A stretch of DNA of 64,000 nucleotides, taken from NCBI RefSeq assembly GCF_900475285.1, contig NZ_LS483370.1, positions 634,001-698,000 on the forward strand, read 5' to 3'. A program made the translations under genes and the position numbers. Of this stretch, positions 12,105 to 22,124 are shown one piece after another (the stretch's first letter is position 1; every line of letters begins with the position of its first letter). Source of the DNA: Pseudomonas taetrolens (lineage in GTDB: Bacteria; Pseudomonadota; Gammaproteobacteria; Pseudomonadales; Pseudomonadaceae). The notes under the pieces are model-generated. The model had not been told where the DNA came from and did no database searches. It saw only the letters and a program-made list of their open reading frames with translations.

Positions 12105-12431
12105 ATGACCAAACGTGAAGCTCCAATCTACAAGGTGATTTTCCTTAATCAGGGCCAGGTGTTCGAAATGTACGCCAAGCAGATCTATCAAAGCGATCTG
12201 TGGGGCTTCCTGGAAGTGGAGGAATTCGTCTTCGGTGAGCGGACGCAAATGGTCGTTGATCCGAGCGAAGAAAAGCTCAAGGCGCAATTCGAAGGTGTGG
12301 TGCGCAGCTTTGTGCCGATGCATTCGATTGTGCGTATCGACGAAGTCGAGCGTCTGGGCACCCCGAAAATCAGCGAAGCCCGCGGCGTCAGCAACGTGAT
12401 GCCGTTTCCGTTCCCGATGCCGGAGAAGTAA
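12105..12431 (+). CDS. DUF1820 family protein
   Basis: 108-aa cytosolic protein MTKREAPIYKVIFLNQGQVFEMYAKQ..., a good match to the short DUF1820 family widespread in gamma-proteobacteria. The conserved core WGFLEVEEFVFGE..VVDPSEEKLKAQFEGV..SFVPMHSIVRIDEVE is present. No function is established; the sequence has no catalytic motif I can name. Divergent from miaB and convergent with the Sel1 protein gene downstream. Confidence 0.85.
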   Translation: MTKREAPIYKVIFLNQGQVFEMYAKQIYQSDLWGFLEVEEFVFGERTQMVVDPSEEKLKAQFEGVVRSFVPMHSIVRIDEVERLGTPKISEARGVSNVMPFPFPMPEK

Positions 12432-12514
12432 GGGCTCTGCAGATGTCAGTACGCTCGCGCACTTGGCTGTCGAAGGATTAAAGACGTTTTAAGACCGTTG
12501 GCTGCCAGTTTTGC

Positions 12515-13063
12515 TCAAGGCAGCGGCGAAAACGGCGAGCGTCCGTCCGCTGATTGAAGCTCCAGCAGGTATTTGCGGAAAATCTGCCCCAGGATCTGGG
12601 TAGCGGTTTCCAGCTGGTCGCGAGGCATTTGTTCGGCCACCAGGTCGGCGGTGTCGAGCGCGTCTTCGGCGCCATTGACAGCGGCCATCTTCAGCACGAT
12701 ATACGCCTGGATGTTGTTGGCCGGTACACCTTCACCCTTGAAGAACATGGTGCCGAGCTGGTACTGGGCCATGGCGTGGCCTTGCAACGAGGCCTGCTCG
12801 AAATAGCTCAGGGCCAGATTGAGGTCGCGCGGGGTGTTTTTACCGTCGTAATAGAACTCGCCTAACTCGTATTCGGCTTCCGCATCCCCTGCTTTTGCAG
12901 CCTGCTCACACAAGGCTAGCGCCTCTGCAAGGTTTTCTGGCTGAGTATTGAGGGTGCAGCGACCCATCGCTGGGATCAACAACGAGTTACCGCCTGCCTG
13001 GACAAGCAGCGGTTGTAGGAGCAACAGGCAGCCCAGAGCAAGGGCGCGGCCGGTGCGGTTCAT
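12515..13063 (-). CDS. Periplasmic Sel1-repeat (TPR-like) protein
   Basis: 182 aa from the ATG at 13063, which has a GAGGTAC RBS and gives a clean Sec signal peptide (MNRTGRALALGCLLLLQPLLVQA). The mature part carries two to three Sel1-like repeats (about residues 48-120: AEYELGEFYYDGKNTPRDLNLALSYFEQASLQGHAMAQYQLG...FKGEGVP). Such solenoids are protein-interaction scaffolds. An alternative upstream start (13123) would bury the signal peptide. Role unknown. Confidence 0.8.
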   Translation of the reverse strand: MNRTGRALALGCLLLLQPLLVQAGGNSLLIPAMGRCTLNTQPENLAEALALCEQAAKAGDAEAEYELGEFYYDGKNTPRDLNLALSYFEQASLQGHAMAQYQLGTMFFKGEGVPANNIQAYIVLKMAAVNGAEDALDTADLVAEQMPRDQLETATQILGQIFRKYLLELQSADGRSPFSPLP

Positions 13064-13246
13064 GGGAATCGACGTACCTCTGAAAGGCGGGCAAGCCCGA
13101 CCAAGGGATGTATAGGCGCGCATTATGAAATAAGCAGAGGCAACCTTACAAAGTCTTTACTCGTTTTTCTGCTGCGTGACCCGGATATCGATTGATTTAA
13201 GACGATTTTGGACGAGTCGTGTGGAGCAAGCGTGCATTCCGGGCAT

Positions 13247-13281
13247 AAAAAACGGCAAGGGGATGAATCCTTGCCGTTTTC
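13247..13281 (-). terminator. Rho-independent terminator of hemL
   Basis: AACGGCAAGG and CCTTGCCGTT form a perfect 10-bp stem with an 8-nt loop, followed on the minus strand by a run of six T, 6 bp past the hemL stop. The reverse orientation also has four T and may act on plus-strand transcripts. Confidence 0.85.
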
Positions 13282-13286
13282 AGGGA

Positions 13287-14570
13287 TCACTTCAGGGCAG
13301 CGAAAGCGCGCTCTGCGGCGTCCAGGGTCAGTTGCAATTCGGTGTCGCCGTGGGCGATCGAGGTGAAACCGGCCTCAAACGCACTCGGTGCCAGATACAC
13401 GCCGCCTTCCAGCATCAGGTGGAAGAAGCGCTTGAACAGATCCGCATCGCTGGCCATCACGTCGTCAAAGGTGACGATGTCATCGGCACCGCTGAAATAC
13501 AGGCCGAACATGCCGCCGGCCTGGGTGGTCACAAAGGGGATGCCAGCCGCATCCGCGCGCTGCTGCAGGCCATCCAGCAGGCGAGTGGTGTAATCGCTCA
13601 GCTCGGCATGAAAGCCCGGGCGGCTGATCAGGCGCAAGGTGGTCAGGCCAGCGGCCATCGCCAGCGGGTTACCGGACAGGGTCCCAGCCTGATAGACCGG
13701 GCCCAGCGGCGCGATGTGCTGCATGATTTCGCGCTTGCCGCCGAAGCAGCCCACAGGCATGCCGCCGCCAATGATCTTGCCGAAGGTGCTCAGGTCTGGC
13801 GTAACGCCGTAGTGGGCTTGAGCGCCACCCAGGGCCACGCGGAAACCGGTCATCACTTCATCAAAAATCAATACCGCGCCATGCTTGTCGCACAGGCTGC
13901 GCAGGCCCTGGAGGAAGCCCGGTGCCGGGGGGACGCAGTTCATGTTGCCGGCGACCGGCTCAACGATGATGCAGGCGACGGTGTCACCCACTTCACTCAG
14001 CAGTTTTTCTACCGCGTCGAGGTCGTTGAAGGTGGTGGTCAGGGTGTGCTTGGCGAAGTCTGCCGGAACGCCGCCCGAGCTGGGTACGCCTTGGGTCAGT
14101 GCGCCAGAGCCGGCCTTGACCAGCAAGCTGTCGGAGTGACCGTGGTAGCAACCTTCAAACTTGAGGATGTTGTCGCGGCCGGTGAAGCCGCGGGCCAGAC
14201 GAATGGCACTCATGGTGGCTTCGGTGCCGGAGCTGACCATCCGCACCATCTCCATGGACGGCACGATGGCGCACACCAGGTCGGCCATCTCGGTTTCCAT
14301 GGCCGTCGGTGCACCGTACGACAGGCCGTGTTCCAGCTGGGCCCGCACGGCGTCCAGCACGTCCGGATGGCTGTGACCCAGAATCATCGGCCCCCAGGAA
14401 CCGACGTAATCGACGTAACGCTTGTCGTCTTCGTCTGTGACGTAGGCGCCTTCAGCGTGTTTGAAGAACAGTGGGGTGCCACCGACGCTTTTGAACGCAC
14501 GAACGGGGGAGTTCACACCGCCGGGGATGTGTTTTTGGGCATTGGCAAACAGGGTTTCGGAACGAGACAT
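13287..14570 (-). CDS. hemL: Glutamate-1-semialdehyde 2,1-aminomutase
   Basis: 427-aa class III PLP enzyme that converts glutamate-1-semialdehyde to 5-aminolevulinate, the start of tetrapyrrole synthesis by the C5 route. PLP lysine is in [15 protein letters not shown]-terminus [26 protein letters not shown] is diagnostic, as is [14 protein letters not shown]. Located 30 bp downstream of thiE in the thiD-thiE-hemL order seen in pseudomonads. Confidence 0.97.
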   Translation of the reverse strand: MSRSETLFANAQKHIPGGVNSPVRAFKSVGGTPLFFKHAEGAYVTDEDDKRYVDYVGSWGPMILGHSHPDVLDAVRAQLEHGLSYGAPTAMETEMADLVCAIVPSMEMVRMVSSGTEATMSAIRLARGFTGRDNILKFEGCYHGHSDSLLVKAGSGALTQGVPSSGGVPADFAKHTLTTTFNDLDAVEKLLSEVGDTVACIIVEPVAGNMNCVPPAPGFLQGLRSLCDKHGAVLIFDEVMTGFRVALGGAQAHYGVTPDLSTFGKIIGGGMPVGCFGGKREIMQHIAPLGPVYQAGTLSGNPLAMAAGLTTLRLISRPGFHAELSDYTTRLLDGLQQRADAAGIPFVTTQAGGMFGLYFSGADDIVTFDDVMASDADLFKRFFHLMLEGGVYLAPSAFEAGFTSIAHGDTELQLTLDAAERAFAALK

Positions 14571-14600
14571 GATGGGCTCTCTCAGAATCAGGATTCGGTA

Positions 14601-15224
14601 TTAAATGGACAGCAAGTCGTTGAAGGCACGGGCGCGTCGAGTGACTTCCTGGGGGCTCTCTGCGCCAAACAGGCCATGCACCACTGCCAGCAGATCGGCC
14701 CCGTGGGCGACCAATGGCGCGGCATTTTCCAGCGTGATGCCGCCAATCACACAAATAGGCAGATTGAGTCGGGCCCGGGCCTGGTCGAGGATGTCGAGAG
14801 TCGCGGTAGGCGCGCCGGGTTTGGTGCTGGAGTTGAAGAAACGACCAAAGGCGACATAACTGGCGCCTTCCCGGGCGGCCTGCTCGGCCAGTTCAATCTG
14901 GCTATGACACGTGGAGCCGATGATCGCCTGCCGGCCCAGCAAGGCGCGGGCCGGGGTCAGGGGACCGTCGGTTTGCCCAAGGTGCAGCCCGACACCCAGG
15001 CGGGCTGCAAGCTCGGCATCATCGTTGATGATCAGGTGCGCCTTGTATCGCTCGCACAGACCGCGCAAAGCCTCAGCCTCGCGCAGCCGGCGGGCGTCGT
15101 CAGTGCTTTTGTCGCGGTATTGCAAAAGCGCCAGGCCGCCATCGAGGGCAGCCTCCACAAACGGGAGCAGTTTGCCAGCAAGCAGTTGGCTGTCAGTGAT
15201 GGCATACAGGCCACGCAGCTTCAT
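14601..15224 (-). CDS. thiE: Thiamine-phosphate synthase
   Basis: 207-aa TIM-barrel enzyme joining HMP-PP and the thiazole phosphate to thiamine phosphate. Visible motifs: [32 protein letters not shown] and [12 protein letters not shown] (phosphate loop). The start [10 protein letters not shown] at 15224 is used; the open frame upstream overlaps thiD. 17 bp downstream of thiD. Confidence 0.95.
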   Translation of the reverse strand: MKLRGLYAITDSQLLAGKLLPFVEAALDGGLALLQYRDKSTDDARRLREAEALRGLCERYKAHLIINDDAELAARLGVGLHLGQTDGPLTPARALLGRQAIIGSTCHSQIELAEQAAREGASYVAFGRFFNSSTKPGAPTATLDILDQARARLNLPICVIGGITLENAAPLVAHGADLLAVVHGLFGAESPQEVTRRARAFNDLLSI

Positions 15225-15241
15225 AGGTCGAACCTCATTCG

Positions 15242-16039
15242 TTACGAGCAGAAGTCCAGCGGCAAACGGCGGGGCACAAATTGTCCCTGACCCAGTTGCT
15301 CGGCATCCCGCAAGGTGCGCCACGTGTAATTAAGCGCGGTTTCTACAGCACTGACCAGACCTTCGCCAATGGCCAGGCGTCCTGCGAGGGTGCTCGCCAG
15401 TGTGCAGCCCGAGCCGTGATAGCTGCCGGGCAAGCGATAGCAGGTGAAGGTGTGGCGGCTGCCGTCGCGGCTGTACAAGCGATTGTGGACTTCGTGTTCA
15501 TCGCCGTGACCGCCGGTAATGAGCAAGTGTTTGCAAAAGGGCAGGAGTTTATCTGCACATTCATCGGCACTGCCTTCGGGCAGCTCGGCCAGGATTCGGG
15601 CTTCAGGCAGGTTGGGAGTGGCAATGGTGGCCAGAGGCAGCAGGCGCTCGCGCATGGCAAAGCCGACTTCGTCCTTGCCCAGGCGCCCGCCACCGCCCGC
15701 TCGCAGTACCGGGTCGCAGACCATCGGCAGGTGCGGGTGGGCTTGCAGCAGCTCGACCACGGTGTCGACCATTTCCAGCGAGCCAAGCATGCCCAGCTTG
15801 ACGGCCGCAACGGTGGAATCGCTGAGTACGGCGTCGGCTTGAGCCAGCACCCATTCTCGATCCAGGACGCGGAAATCGATGACATTGACAGTGTTCTGCA
15901 CGGTCAAGGCAGTCACAACCGGGGCGGCGTGGCAACCTTGAGCCATCAGGGCTTCGATATCTGCCTGCAAGCCGGCACCCCCACTGGGGTCATGGCCGGA
16001 GAGACAGAGGACAACGGGGCGAGAACTGTAGATATTCAT
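15242..16039 (-). CDS. thiD: Hydroxymethylpyrimidine kinase / HMP-phosphate kinase
   Basis: 265-aa ribokinase-fold enzyme phosphorylating HMP and HMP-P. N-terminal substrate motif [21 protein letters not shown] and C-terminal [15 protein letters not shown] (anion hole and catalytic Asp region; here a normal family variant). The chosen start MNIYSSRP (16039) fits the family; the frame continues seven codons upstream. First gene of thiD-thiE-hemL, divergent from ladS. I see no THI-box (TPP riboswitch) in the leader. Confidence 0.94.
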   Translation of the reverse strand: MNIYSSRPVVLCLSGHDPSGGAGLQADIEALMAQGCHAAPVVTALTVQNTVNVIDFRVLDREWVLAQADAVLSDSTVAAVKLGMLGSLEMVDTVVELLQAHPHLPMVCDPVLRAGGGGRLGKDEVGFAMRERLLPLATIATPNLPEARILAELPEGSADECADKLLPFCKHLLITGGHGDEHEVHNRLYSRDGSRHTFTCYRLPGSYHGSGCTLASTLAGRLAIGEGLVSAVETALNYTWRTLRDAEQLGQGQFVPRRLPLDFCS

Positions 16040-16328
16040 GGTGCGCGAGCTTACCACCAAACGGTTTTTTCGGGCGGTCTGCGCCGTGTTGAGTTGCAGG
16101 TCGCTGATGCACCTGTGGCGAGTCCGGTGTTTCAGGGGGCTAAAAAACTAGGAATACCCTCTGTAATGCCCGAGCTAGAGCCTTTTAAGAGAATATTTAG
16201 GTGGTGCTCATTTGCCATCAATGGCTATGCTAGAGTGACTTCAAATTAATAACGGGCAATCCGGTCGGCGTGGTCTCAAAGGGAATGGGGGATTGCGAGC
16301 GTTATCGGCGGGGCCATGTTGGGGCTGT
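16040..16328. promoter_or_regulatory. Divergent intergenic region between thiD and ladS
   Basis: 289 bp with no gene. It contains GGCTATGCTAGAGT around 16222-16236, a -10-like block resembling that before the DUF1820 gene, oriented toward ladS. No clear operator or riboswitch is visible. Confidence 0.4.
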
Positions 16329-18719
16329 ATGCGCTATTTGCTGATGATTTTTTGGGGTTGGCTACCGATGCTGGCCAGCGCAGTGGCTTTCGACGAAACC
16401 ACGCAAAGTCTGCCCTTGGGCCGCGTGATGCAGGTTTTCGAAGACGTAGGGGGGCAGGCGGTTCTGGCCGATGTCAGGGCGAACGATGAACTGTTTGTTC
16501 CGCACGATAAAGCCACGCTGAATGAGGGGTACTCGCACTCGGCATTCTGGCTCAAAATGGATTTGCGCTATCAGCCCAAACATCCCGAGGTCCATCGAAC
16601 CTGGCTGCTGGAACTGGCCTATCCGCCACTGGACCATATCGAGTTGTACATGGCAGACACTGCCGGTAACTATCGATTGGTGCAGCGCACGGGAGATGCG
16701 CTGCCTTTTGACAGCCGCCAGATCAAAGAAAACAACTACCTCTTTGAGATCAACTTCAGCCCCGGCCAGCAGCAAACGGTGTACCTGCGCCTGGCGAGCC
16801 AGGGTTCGATTCAGGCGCCGTTAACGCTGTGGTCTGCCCAGTCATATCTGGAAGCCCAGCCGGAACGCATTTATATCCTGGGCTTGATCTACGGCGTGTT
16901 GCTGGGGATGCTGGTTTACAACCTGTTCATCTACATCAGTGTCCGTGATACCAGCTACCTCTATTACATCTTCTACATCGCCTCGTTCGGGCTGTACCAA
17001 CTGTCCGTCAATGGCGCCGCAGTTCAGTACTTCTGGCCAAACAACCCGTGGTGGGCAAATGCCGCCACCCCGTTCCTGATCGGTTCGGCGGCCTTTTTCG
17101 GTTGCCAGTTTGCCCGCTCCTTTTTGCACATCGCGACCCACAGCCGCTGGTTGAACCGTGCCTTGATATTCCTGATGGCTGTCGGTGCGCTGGTGATGGT
17201 GCTGGCGTTGACCACCAGCTATGCCGTGTCGTTGCGCCTGGCCACGGGGCTGGCGCTAGCGTTTATCGTGACCATTTTTGTGGCGGGTATCGTGGCCTGG
17301 GTCCGGGGCCTGCGAGTGGCGCGCTATTTCGTGATCGCCTGGTCGGCCTTCTTGCTGGGCGGCCTGGTGAACACCCTGATGGTGCTGGGCTATCTGCCTA
17401 ACGTGTTCTTGACCATGTACGCCAGCCAGATCGGTTCGGCCCTTGAAGTGGGGTTGCTGTCGCTGGCCCTGGCTGACCGGATCAACGCCATGCGTGACCT
17501 GCAGGCGCGGACGTTGCAGGAGTCCGGGCAAAAGCTGGCGGCGATGAACCAGCAACTGGCCCGCACCAATCAGCTCAAGGATGAGTTTCTGGCAACCGTT
17601 ACCCATGAGTTGCGGACTCCGATGAACGGTGTGATTGGCTCCCTTGAGTTGATCAAGACCCTCGACATGAGCCCTGAGCTTGAGCAATACACTCAAACGG
17701 CAGAAGGCTCGGCCCGAGAAATGATGCATATGGTCAATGGCATCCTGACCCTGACAGAGTTGCAAGCCGGTCGCCTTCAAGCCCGTCCGCAACCGTTCAG
17801 CCTGAATGCCTTGATGGGTGATCTGGAGCGCCAGTTCGGACCCCGTGCACGCAGTCAGGGGCTTGAGTTTTCTTATGCAGTGGCCCACGGCTTACCCGAT
17901 CAGTGGGTCGGCGATGTCGAAAAAATTCACCAGTGCCTTGAGTGCCTGCTGGATAACGCGATCAAATTTACCCGCGTAGGCGGGGTGATTCTACGGGTCA
18001 CCGGAAAGGTCGCAGGTTCCGGCCGCTGGGCGCTGGCCTTTAATGTCATCGACAGCGGGATTGGCTTTGTCCATCAGGAGGAAGGTGAGCTGTACCAGCA
18101 TTTCTTCCAGGTTGATGGCTCCATGACCCGGCAATATGGGGGATTAGGCATCGGCTTGGCGATCTGCCGGCGCTTGGTCGAGCTGCTCGGCGGGCGGTTG
18201 ACCCATCACTCGCAGCCGGGGCAGGGATCGCAGTTTCAACTGTTGCTTGAGCTTGAATCACCGCTTCAGGTTCCGCAGCCTCCACCGGAGTCGACGGTGA
18301 CGCCGGAGTTTTGCCGTGCGCCGAACGAATGCGTGGTGCTGCTGGTAGAAAGCAGCGATGCCAACCCTGTGGCGGTGCGTGGCATGTTGCTCAAAATGGG
18401 TTATCGCGTGCTCGGTGCCGACAATGGTCAGGCGGCGGTCGAAGCATTGCGTCGAGAACGGGTCGATGCGGTGTTGCTGGCGTGCCCGCTCACCCAGGTA
18501 TCAGGGACATCGATGGGTAACCAGCTGCTGACGTTGTCTGCGTGTGCGCAGTTGCCCGTTCTGGCGCTGTTCGAGTCGCAAGCTGAAGCGCAAAAGGCCC
18601 GTGAGCAGGTGGATGGGATCACCGATGTTCTGATCAAACCGTTGCGCTTTGAAGACTTGGAGCGCGCGCTGTCACAGCGCCTGTTGAAGCAGGAAGGTGC
18701 CAAAAACGCCGAATTTTAG
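16329..18719 (+). CDS. ladS: Hybrid sensor histidine kinase LadS
   Basis: 796 aa. Order: signal/membrane segment (MRYLLMIFWGWLPMLASAVA), periplasmic 7TMR-DISMED2 sensor (about 25-165), seven-helix 7TMR-DISM block (about 185-385), HisKA with His426 in ATVTHELRTPMNG, HATPase_c (LLDNAIKFT, YGGLGIGLAICRRLV), then a C-terminal receiver-like domain. LadS feeds the GacS/GacA-Rsm pathway in P. aeruginosa; the neighbours (thiD-thiE-hemL, aidB-like, amn) match the ladS locus there. Oddity: in the receiver the phospho-acceptor position is Ala718 (DAVLLACPL where DxVLMDxxMP is expected) and the acidic pair reads VESSDA. An in-frame ATG at 16293 exists, but the ATG at 16329 has a G-rich RBS. Confidence 0.9.
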   Translation: MRYLLMIFWGWLPMLASAVAFDETTQSLPLGRVMQVFEDVGGQAVLADVRANDELFVPHDKATLNEGYSHSAFWLKMDLRYQPKHPEVHRTWLLELAYPPLDHIELYMADTAGNYRLVQRTGDALPFDSRQIKENNYLFEINFSPGQQQTVYLRLASQGSIQAPLTLWSAQSYLEAQPERIYILGLIYGVLLGMLVYNLFIYISVRDTSYLYYIFYIASFGLYQLSVNGAAVQYFWPNNPWWANAATPFLIGSAAFFGCQFARSFLHIATHSRWLNRALIFLMAVGALVMVLALTTSYAVSLRLATGLALAFIVTIFVAGIVAWVRGLRVARYFVIAWSAFLLGGLVNTLMVLGYLPNVFLTMYASQIGSALEVGLLSLALADRINAMRDLQARTLQESGQKLAAMNQQLARTNQLKDEFLATVTHELRTPMNGVIGSLELIKTLDMSPELEQYTQTAEGSAREMMHMVNGILTLTELQAGRLQARPQPFSLNALMGDLERQFGPRARSQGLEFSYAVAHGLPDQWVGDVEKIHQCLECLLDNAIKFTRVGGVILRVTGKVAGSGRWALAFNVIDSGIGFVHQEEGELYQHFFQVDGSMTRQYGGLGIGLAICRRLVELLGGRLTHHSQPGQGSQFQLLLELESPLQVPQPPPESTVTPEFCRAPNECVVLLVESSDANPVAVRGMLLKMGYRVLGADNGQAAVEALRRERVDAVLLACPLTQVSGTSMGNQLLTLSACAQLPVLALFESQAEAQKAREQVDGITDVLIKPLRFEDLERALSQRLLKQEGAKNAEF

Positions 18720-18794
18720 GCATTTATGCCACTTGTTAAGGTGGCGAGGCATGTTTCACTGAGTGCATTGGCCTGATCGACAGGAGCCTGTGCA

Positions 18795-20444
18795 ATGAAC
18801 CTGCATCAATACGCTGAAACCCACGCCGTCACCAATCAACCGCCGTCTCTGGACGGCGTAAACCTTTACCGCATCGACGTGCCGCTGCAGGAGTGGGGGC
18901 GGCGTTTTGGTGCGGGTTGGGCGCAGTCGCGGATTGACCGTTACGGGGCACTCGCAGGCGGCCCGCTGATGGCGGCGGGGTTTCTGGCCAACGAAAACAA
19001 ACCGCAGTTTGTCAGCCATGACCGTTATGGCCACCGAATCGATCAGGTGGACTTTCATCCGGCCTACCATGAGCTGATGCGAACTGCGATAGAGCACGGT
19101 CTGCCGTCCTTGCCCTGGACGGATCCCCGGCCTGGTGCGCATGTCGCGCGGGCCTCCATGACCTACCTGCACAGTCAGGCTGAGGCCGGCAGTGGCTGCC
19201 CGCTGACCATGACGTTTGCCAGCGTACCGGCCTTGCGCCTGCAACCGGATATCGCCGAGCAATGGCTGCCGAAAATTCTTTCTACCGAATATGACCCGCG
19301 CAATGTCGACATCAGCCAAAAAGCCGGTGTCACCCTGGGCATGGCCATGACGGAAAAGCAGGGTGGCACTGATGTGCGGGCCAACACGACTCATGCGTAT
19401 CCGGTAGGCGCCAGCGGTCCGGGCCAGCCCTATGAGTTGCTGGGGCACAAATGGTTTTGCTCGGCCCCGATGTGCGACGGGTTCCTGACCCTGGCGCAAA
19501 CCGACAAGGGCCTGAGCTGCTTTTTATTGCCGCGTCATCGACCGGACGGGACCCGCAACGAATTCTATATCCAGCGTCTGAAGAACAAACTGGGCAACAG
19601 CTCGAATGCGTCCAGCGAGGTCGAGTTCCGCGGGGCGCTGGCCTGGATGATTGGCGAAGAAGGGCGTGGCGTACCCACGATCATTGAAATGGTCGCCATG
19701 ACCCGCTTCGATTGCATGGTGGGCTCCAGCGCGTTGATGCGTCAGGCGCTGACCCAGGCCAGCCACCACTGCGCGCACCGTCGGGTCGGGGGGCGCGTGC
19801 TGGCCGAGCAGCCACTGATGCAAAACGTCCTCGCGGATCTGGCCCTGGAAAGCGAGGCCGCCCTGGCGTTGAGCCTGCGCATGGGGCGAGCGCTGGATCA
19901 TCTGGATGACCCTCATGAGGTGAGGTTTTCACGCCTTGTCACGGCGGTGGGCAAGTACTGGATCTGCAAACGGGCCCCGGCGATGATCAACGAAGCCGCC
20001 GAGTGCATGGGGGGCGCGGGTTATGTCGAAGACAGTATCTTGCCGCGTCTTTATCGAGAGGCGCCGGTGAACTCCACCTGGGAAGGCTCGGGCAATGTGC
20101 AGTGCCTTGATGTATTGCGTGCCCTGTCCAAGGAGCCCGGGGTGCTCGATGCCTTGTTTGCCGAGCTGGGTGACGGGCATGGCGATGTGCGTTTGGCGCG
20201 GCATATCACCTCCTTGAAAGCTGCCTTCAATGACACGGATGACATTCAACTGCGTGCCCGGCAATTGACGGAAGACATTGCCCTGGGCTTGCAGGCCAGA
20301 TTGTTGCTGGAAGCAGGTAACAGCGATGTCAGCGATGCTTTTATCGCCAGCCGGCTACAGGGCAGCGGCCGGGTTTATGGCACCTTGCCCCGAGGCCTTA
20401 ACATCGCCGCCATCATCGCGCGCTCGACGCCCGATCTCGCATGA
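18795..20444 (+). CDS. AidB-like acyl-CoA dehydrogenase family flavoprotein
   Basis: 549 aa with strong resemblance to E. coli AidB along the length: VDFHPAYHELM, ASMTYLHSQAEAGSGCPLTMTFA, GMAMTEKQGGTDVRANTT, HKWFCSAPMCDGFLTLAQ, EMVAMTRFDCMVGSSALMRQA, ECMGGAGYVEDS and LYREAPVNSTWEGSGNVQCLDVLRAL. AidB binds FAD and DNA and is tied to protection from alkylation, with low dehydrogenase activity; the physiological substrate here is unknown. Follows ladS by 75 bp on the same strand. Confidence 0.88.
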   Translation: MNLHQYAETHAVTNQPPSLDGVNLYRIDVPLQEWGRRFGAGWAQSRIDRYGALAGGPLMAAGFLANENKPQFVSHDRYGHRIDQVDFHPAYHELMRTAIEHGLPSLPWTDPRPGAHVARASMTYLHSQAEAGSGCPLTMTFASVPALRLQPDIAEQWLPKILSTEYDPRNVDISQKAGVTLGMAMTEKQGGTDVRANTTHAYPVGASGPGQPYELLGHKWFCSAPMCDGFLTLAQTDKGLSCFLLPRHRPDGTRNEFYIQRLKNKLGNSSNASSEVEFRGALAWMIGEEGRGVPTIIEMVAMTRFDCMVGSSALMRQALTQASHHCAHRRVGGRVLAEQPLMQNVLADLALESEAALALSLRMGRALDHLDDPHEVRFSRLVTAVGKYWICKRAPAMINEAAECMGGAGYVEDSILPRLYREAPVNSTWEGSGNVQCLDVLRALSKEPGVLDALFAELGDGHGDVRLARHITSLKAAFNDTDDIQLRARQLTEDIALGLQARLLLEAGNSDVSDAFIASRLQGSGRVYGTLPRGLNIAAIIARSTPDLA

Positions 20445-20449
20445 GTAAA

Positions 20450-20470
20450 GCCTCGACCGATGGTCGAGGC
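20450..20470 (+). terminator. Terminator-like hairpin after the aidB-like gene
   Basis: GCCTCGACC and GGTCGAGGC make a perfect 9-bp stem with a 3-nt loop starting 6 bp after the stop. There is no U-run, so it may be a weak terminator or an RNA 3'-end stabiliser. Confidence 0.45.
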
Positions 20471-20583
20471 GTCGTCACTGTCCTGAAATCCTCAACGCGT
20501 ACGGTCTGCGCCAGAGGCTACAACACTCTGTGCATTGCTCAGCGATGCAGGCAAGATAAAGGCCTGCCAGTTCAGAAGACAGG

Positions 20584-22056
20584 ATGCTTACCGTGACCGA
20601 AGCTTTTATCGTCGTTTCATCCGCTGAAGAGGCCGTCGACCGGCTCGCAGCCTTGCACGAGCGTGCAACCCTTGCATTGAGCCAGGCACTCAAGCGTTAC
20701 CTCAAGGATCGAATCGAACCCACCGTTGAAGAGCGCGCCCTGTTCCGCTATCCGGAACTGCGCTTGACCAACAGCATTAATGGCGAAATCCCGACCATTA
20801 CCCGGGCGTATGCCAAGGTCCAGCTGCCGGGTACCTACAGCGTAACCGTGACCCACCCCGCGGCGTTCCGTAACTATCTGCTGGAGCAGTTGGTGCCCTT
20901 GATGCGCGACTTCACCGTCGAGGTCGAAGTCGGCGTCAGTCAGCAAAACATTCCTTACCCGTACGTGGTCGAGCAAGGCGATGAACTCGCCGGCTCTGGC
21001 GTCACTGCAGCGGCGCTGGCACGGGTGTTCCCGAGTACCGACCTGTCGGCGGCCACCGATGGCATTGCCGATGGCCTGTACGATTGGGCCAACACCGACC
21101 CGCTGCCACTGGCGTTGTTCGACGCGGCGCGGGTCGATTTCTCGCTGCGTCGCCTGGTGCACTACACCGGCAGCGACTGGCGTCACGTGCAGCCGTGGAT
21201 CTTGCTGACCAACTACCATCGGTATGTCGACCAGTTCATCCTCCACGGCCTTGAGCAACTGCGCGATAACCCGCGCTTTGTGCGCATGGTATTGCCAGGC
21301 AACGTGCTGATCGAAAAAGGCATGGACTACGGCGAAGCCCAGGCCATTGCCGCCGGGGTGGTGTGGCACCGCTATCAAATGCCGGCGTATCACCTGCAGG
21401 CCAATGATGGCCACGGCGTCACGCTGGTGAATATCGGCGTTGGCCCGTCCAACGCGAAAAACATCACCGACCATTTGGCTGTGTTGCGTCCCCATTGCTG
21501 GCTGATGATTGGCCACTGCGGCGGTCTGCGTCAGTCGCAAACCATTGGCGACTACGTATTGGCCCACGCCTACATGCGTCGCGACGGGATTCTTGACCGG
21601 GTCGTACCGCCGAATATCCCGATTCCGGCGCTGGCCGAAGTGCAGCTGGCGCTGCAGGAGGCTGCGGCACAAGTCACCGGCGAGCGTGGCGACGAACTGA
21701 AAAAACGCCTGCGAACCGGCACCGTGCTGACCTACGACGACCGTAACTGGGAACTGCGCTGGGCTCAGGAACGCCCGCTGATCAATCTGTCCCGCGCGGT
21801 GGCCGTCGACATGGAGAGCGGCACGATTGCGGCTCAGGGCTATCGTTTGCGCGTGCCCTACGGCACCTTGCTCTGTGTCTCTGATAAACCGTTGCACAGC
21901 GAAATCAAGTTGCCGGGGTCGGCCAATGCGTTCTATGAGCGGGCCGTCAGCCAGCACTTGAAGATCGGTATTGCCGCCGTCGACCTGATGCGCAGCCAGC
22001 TCAACTCGCTGCACTCGCGCAAACTGCGCAGCTTCGACGAACCGCCATTCCGTTGA
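20584..22056 (+). CDS. amn: AMP nucleosidase
   Basis: 490-aa enzyme splitting AMP to adenine and ribose 5-phosphate. N-terminal AMP nucleosidase domain (PELRLTNSINGEIPTITRAYAKVQ...) and C-terminal nucleoside-phosphorylase-like domain (VTLVNIGVGPSNAKNITDHLAVLRP, IGHCGGLRQSQTIGDYVLA, VAVDMESGTIAAQGYRLRVPYGTLLCVSDKP). Length matches E. coli Amn. A GTG at 20593 is an alternative start three codons in. It regulates adenylate pools. Confidence 0.95.
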   Translation: MLTVTEAFIVVSSAEEAVDRLAALHERATLALSQALKRYLKDRIEPTVEERALFRYPELRLTNSINGEIPTITRAYAKVQLPGTYSVTVTHPAAFRNYLLEQLVPLMRDFTVEVEVGVSQQNIPYPYVVEQGDELAGSGVTAAALARVFPSTDLSAATDGIADGLYDWANTDPLPLALFDAARVDFSLRRLVHYTGSDWRHVQPWILLTNYHRYVDQFILHGLEQLRDNPRFVRMVLPGNVLIEKGMDYGEAQAIAAGVVWHRYQMPAYHLQANDGHGVTLVNIGVGPSNAKNITDHLAVLRPHCWLMIGHCGGLRQSQTIGDYVLAHAYMRRDGILDRVVPPNIPIPALAEVQLALQEAAAQVTGERGDELKKRLRTGTVLTYDDRNWELRWAQERPLINLSRAVAVDMESGTIAAQGYRLRVPYGTLLCVSDKPLHSEIKLPGSANAFYERAVSQHLKIGIAAVDLMRSQLNSLHSRKLRSFDEPPFR

Positions 22057-22073
22057 TGGAGATGGTCATTTAG

Positions 22074-22106
22074 CGATCAGGGCACTAGCATTGTCTGCCC
22101 TGATCG
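22074..22106 (+). terminator. Terminator-like hairpin after amn
   Basis: CGATCAGGGCA and TGCCCTGATCG form a perfect 11-bp stem with an 11-nt loop, 17 bp after the amn stop, followed by a T-rich stretch (TTAGATGTTCTCTTT). It separates amn from rluE. Confidence 0.55.
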
Positions 22107-22124
22107 TTAGATGTTCTCTTTGCC

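Noticed and set aside
13176..15290. Long open frame (704 codons) on the plus strand
   Set aside because: It lies opposite hemL and thiE, is a low-complexity Gln/Ala/His-rich antisense frame typical of high-GC DNA, and lacks an RBS.
16040..16200. TPP riboswitch before thiD
   Set aside because: The THI-box core (CTGAGA ... conserved 3' elements) is absent from the leader on the minus strand.
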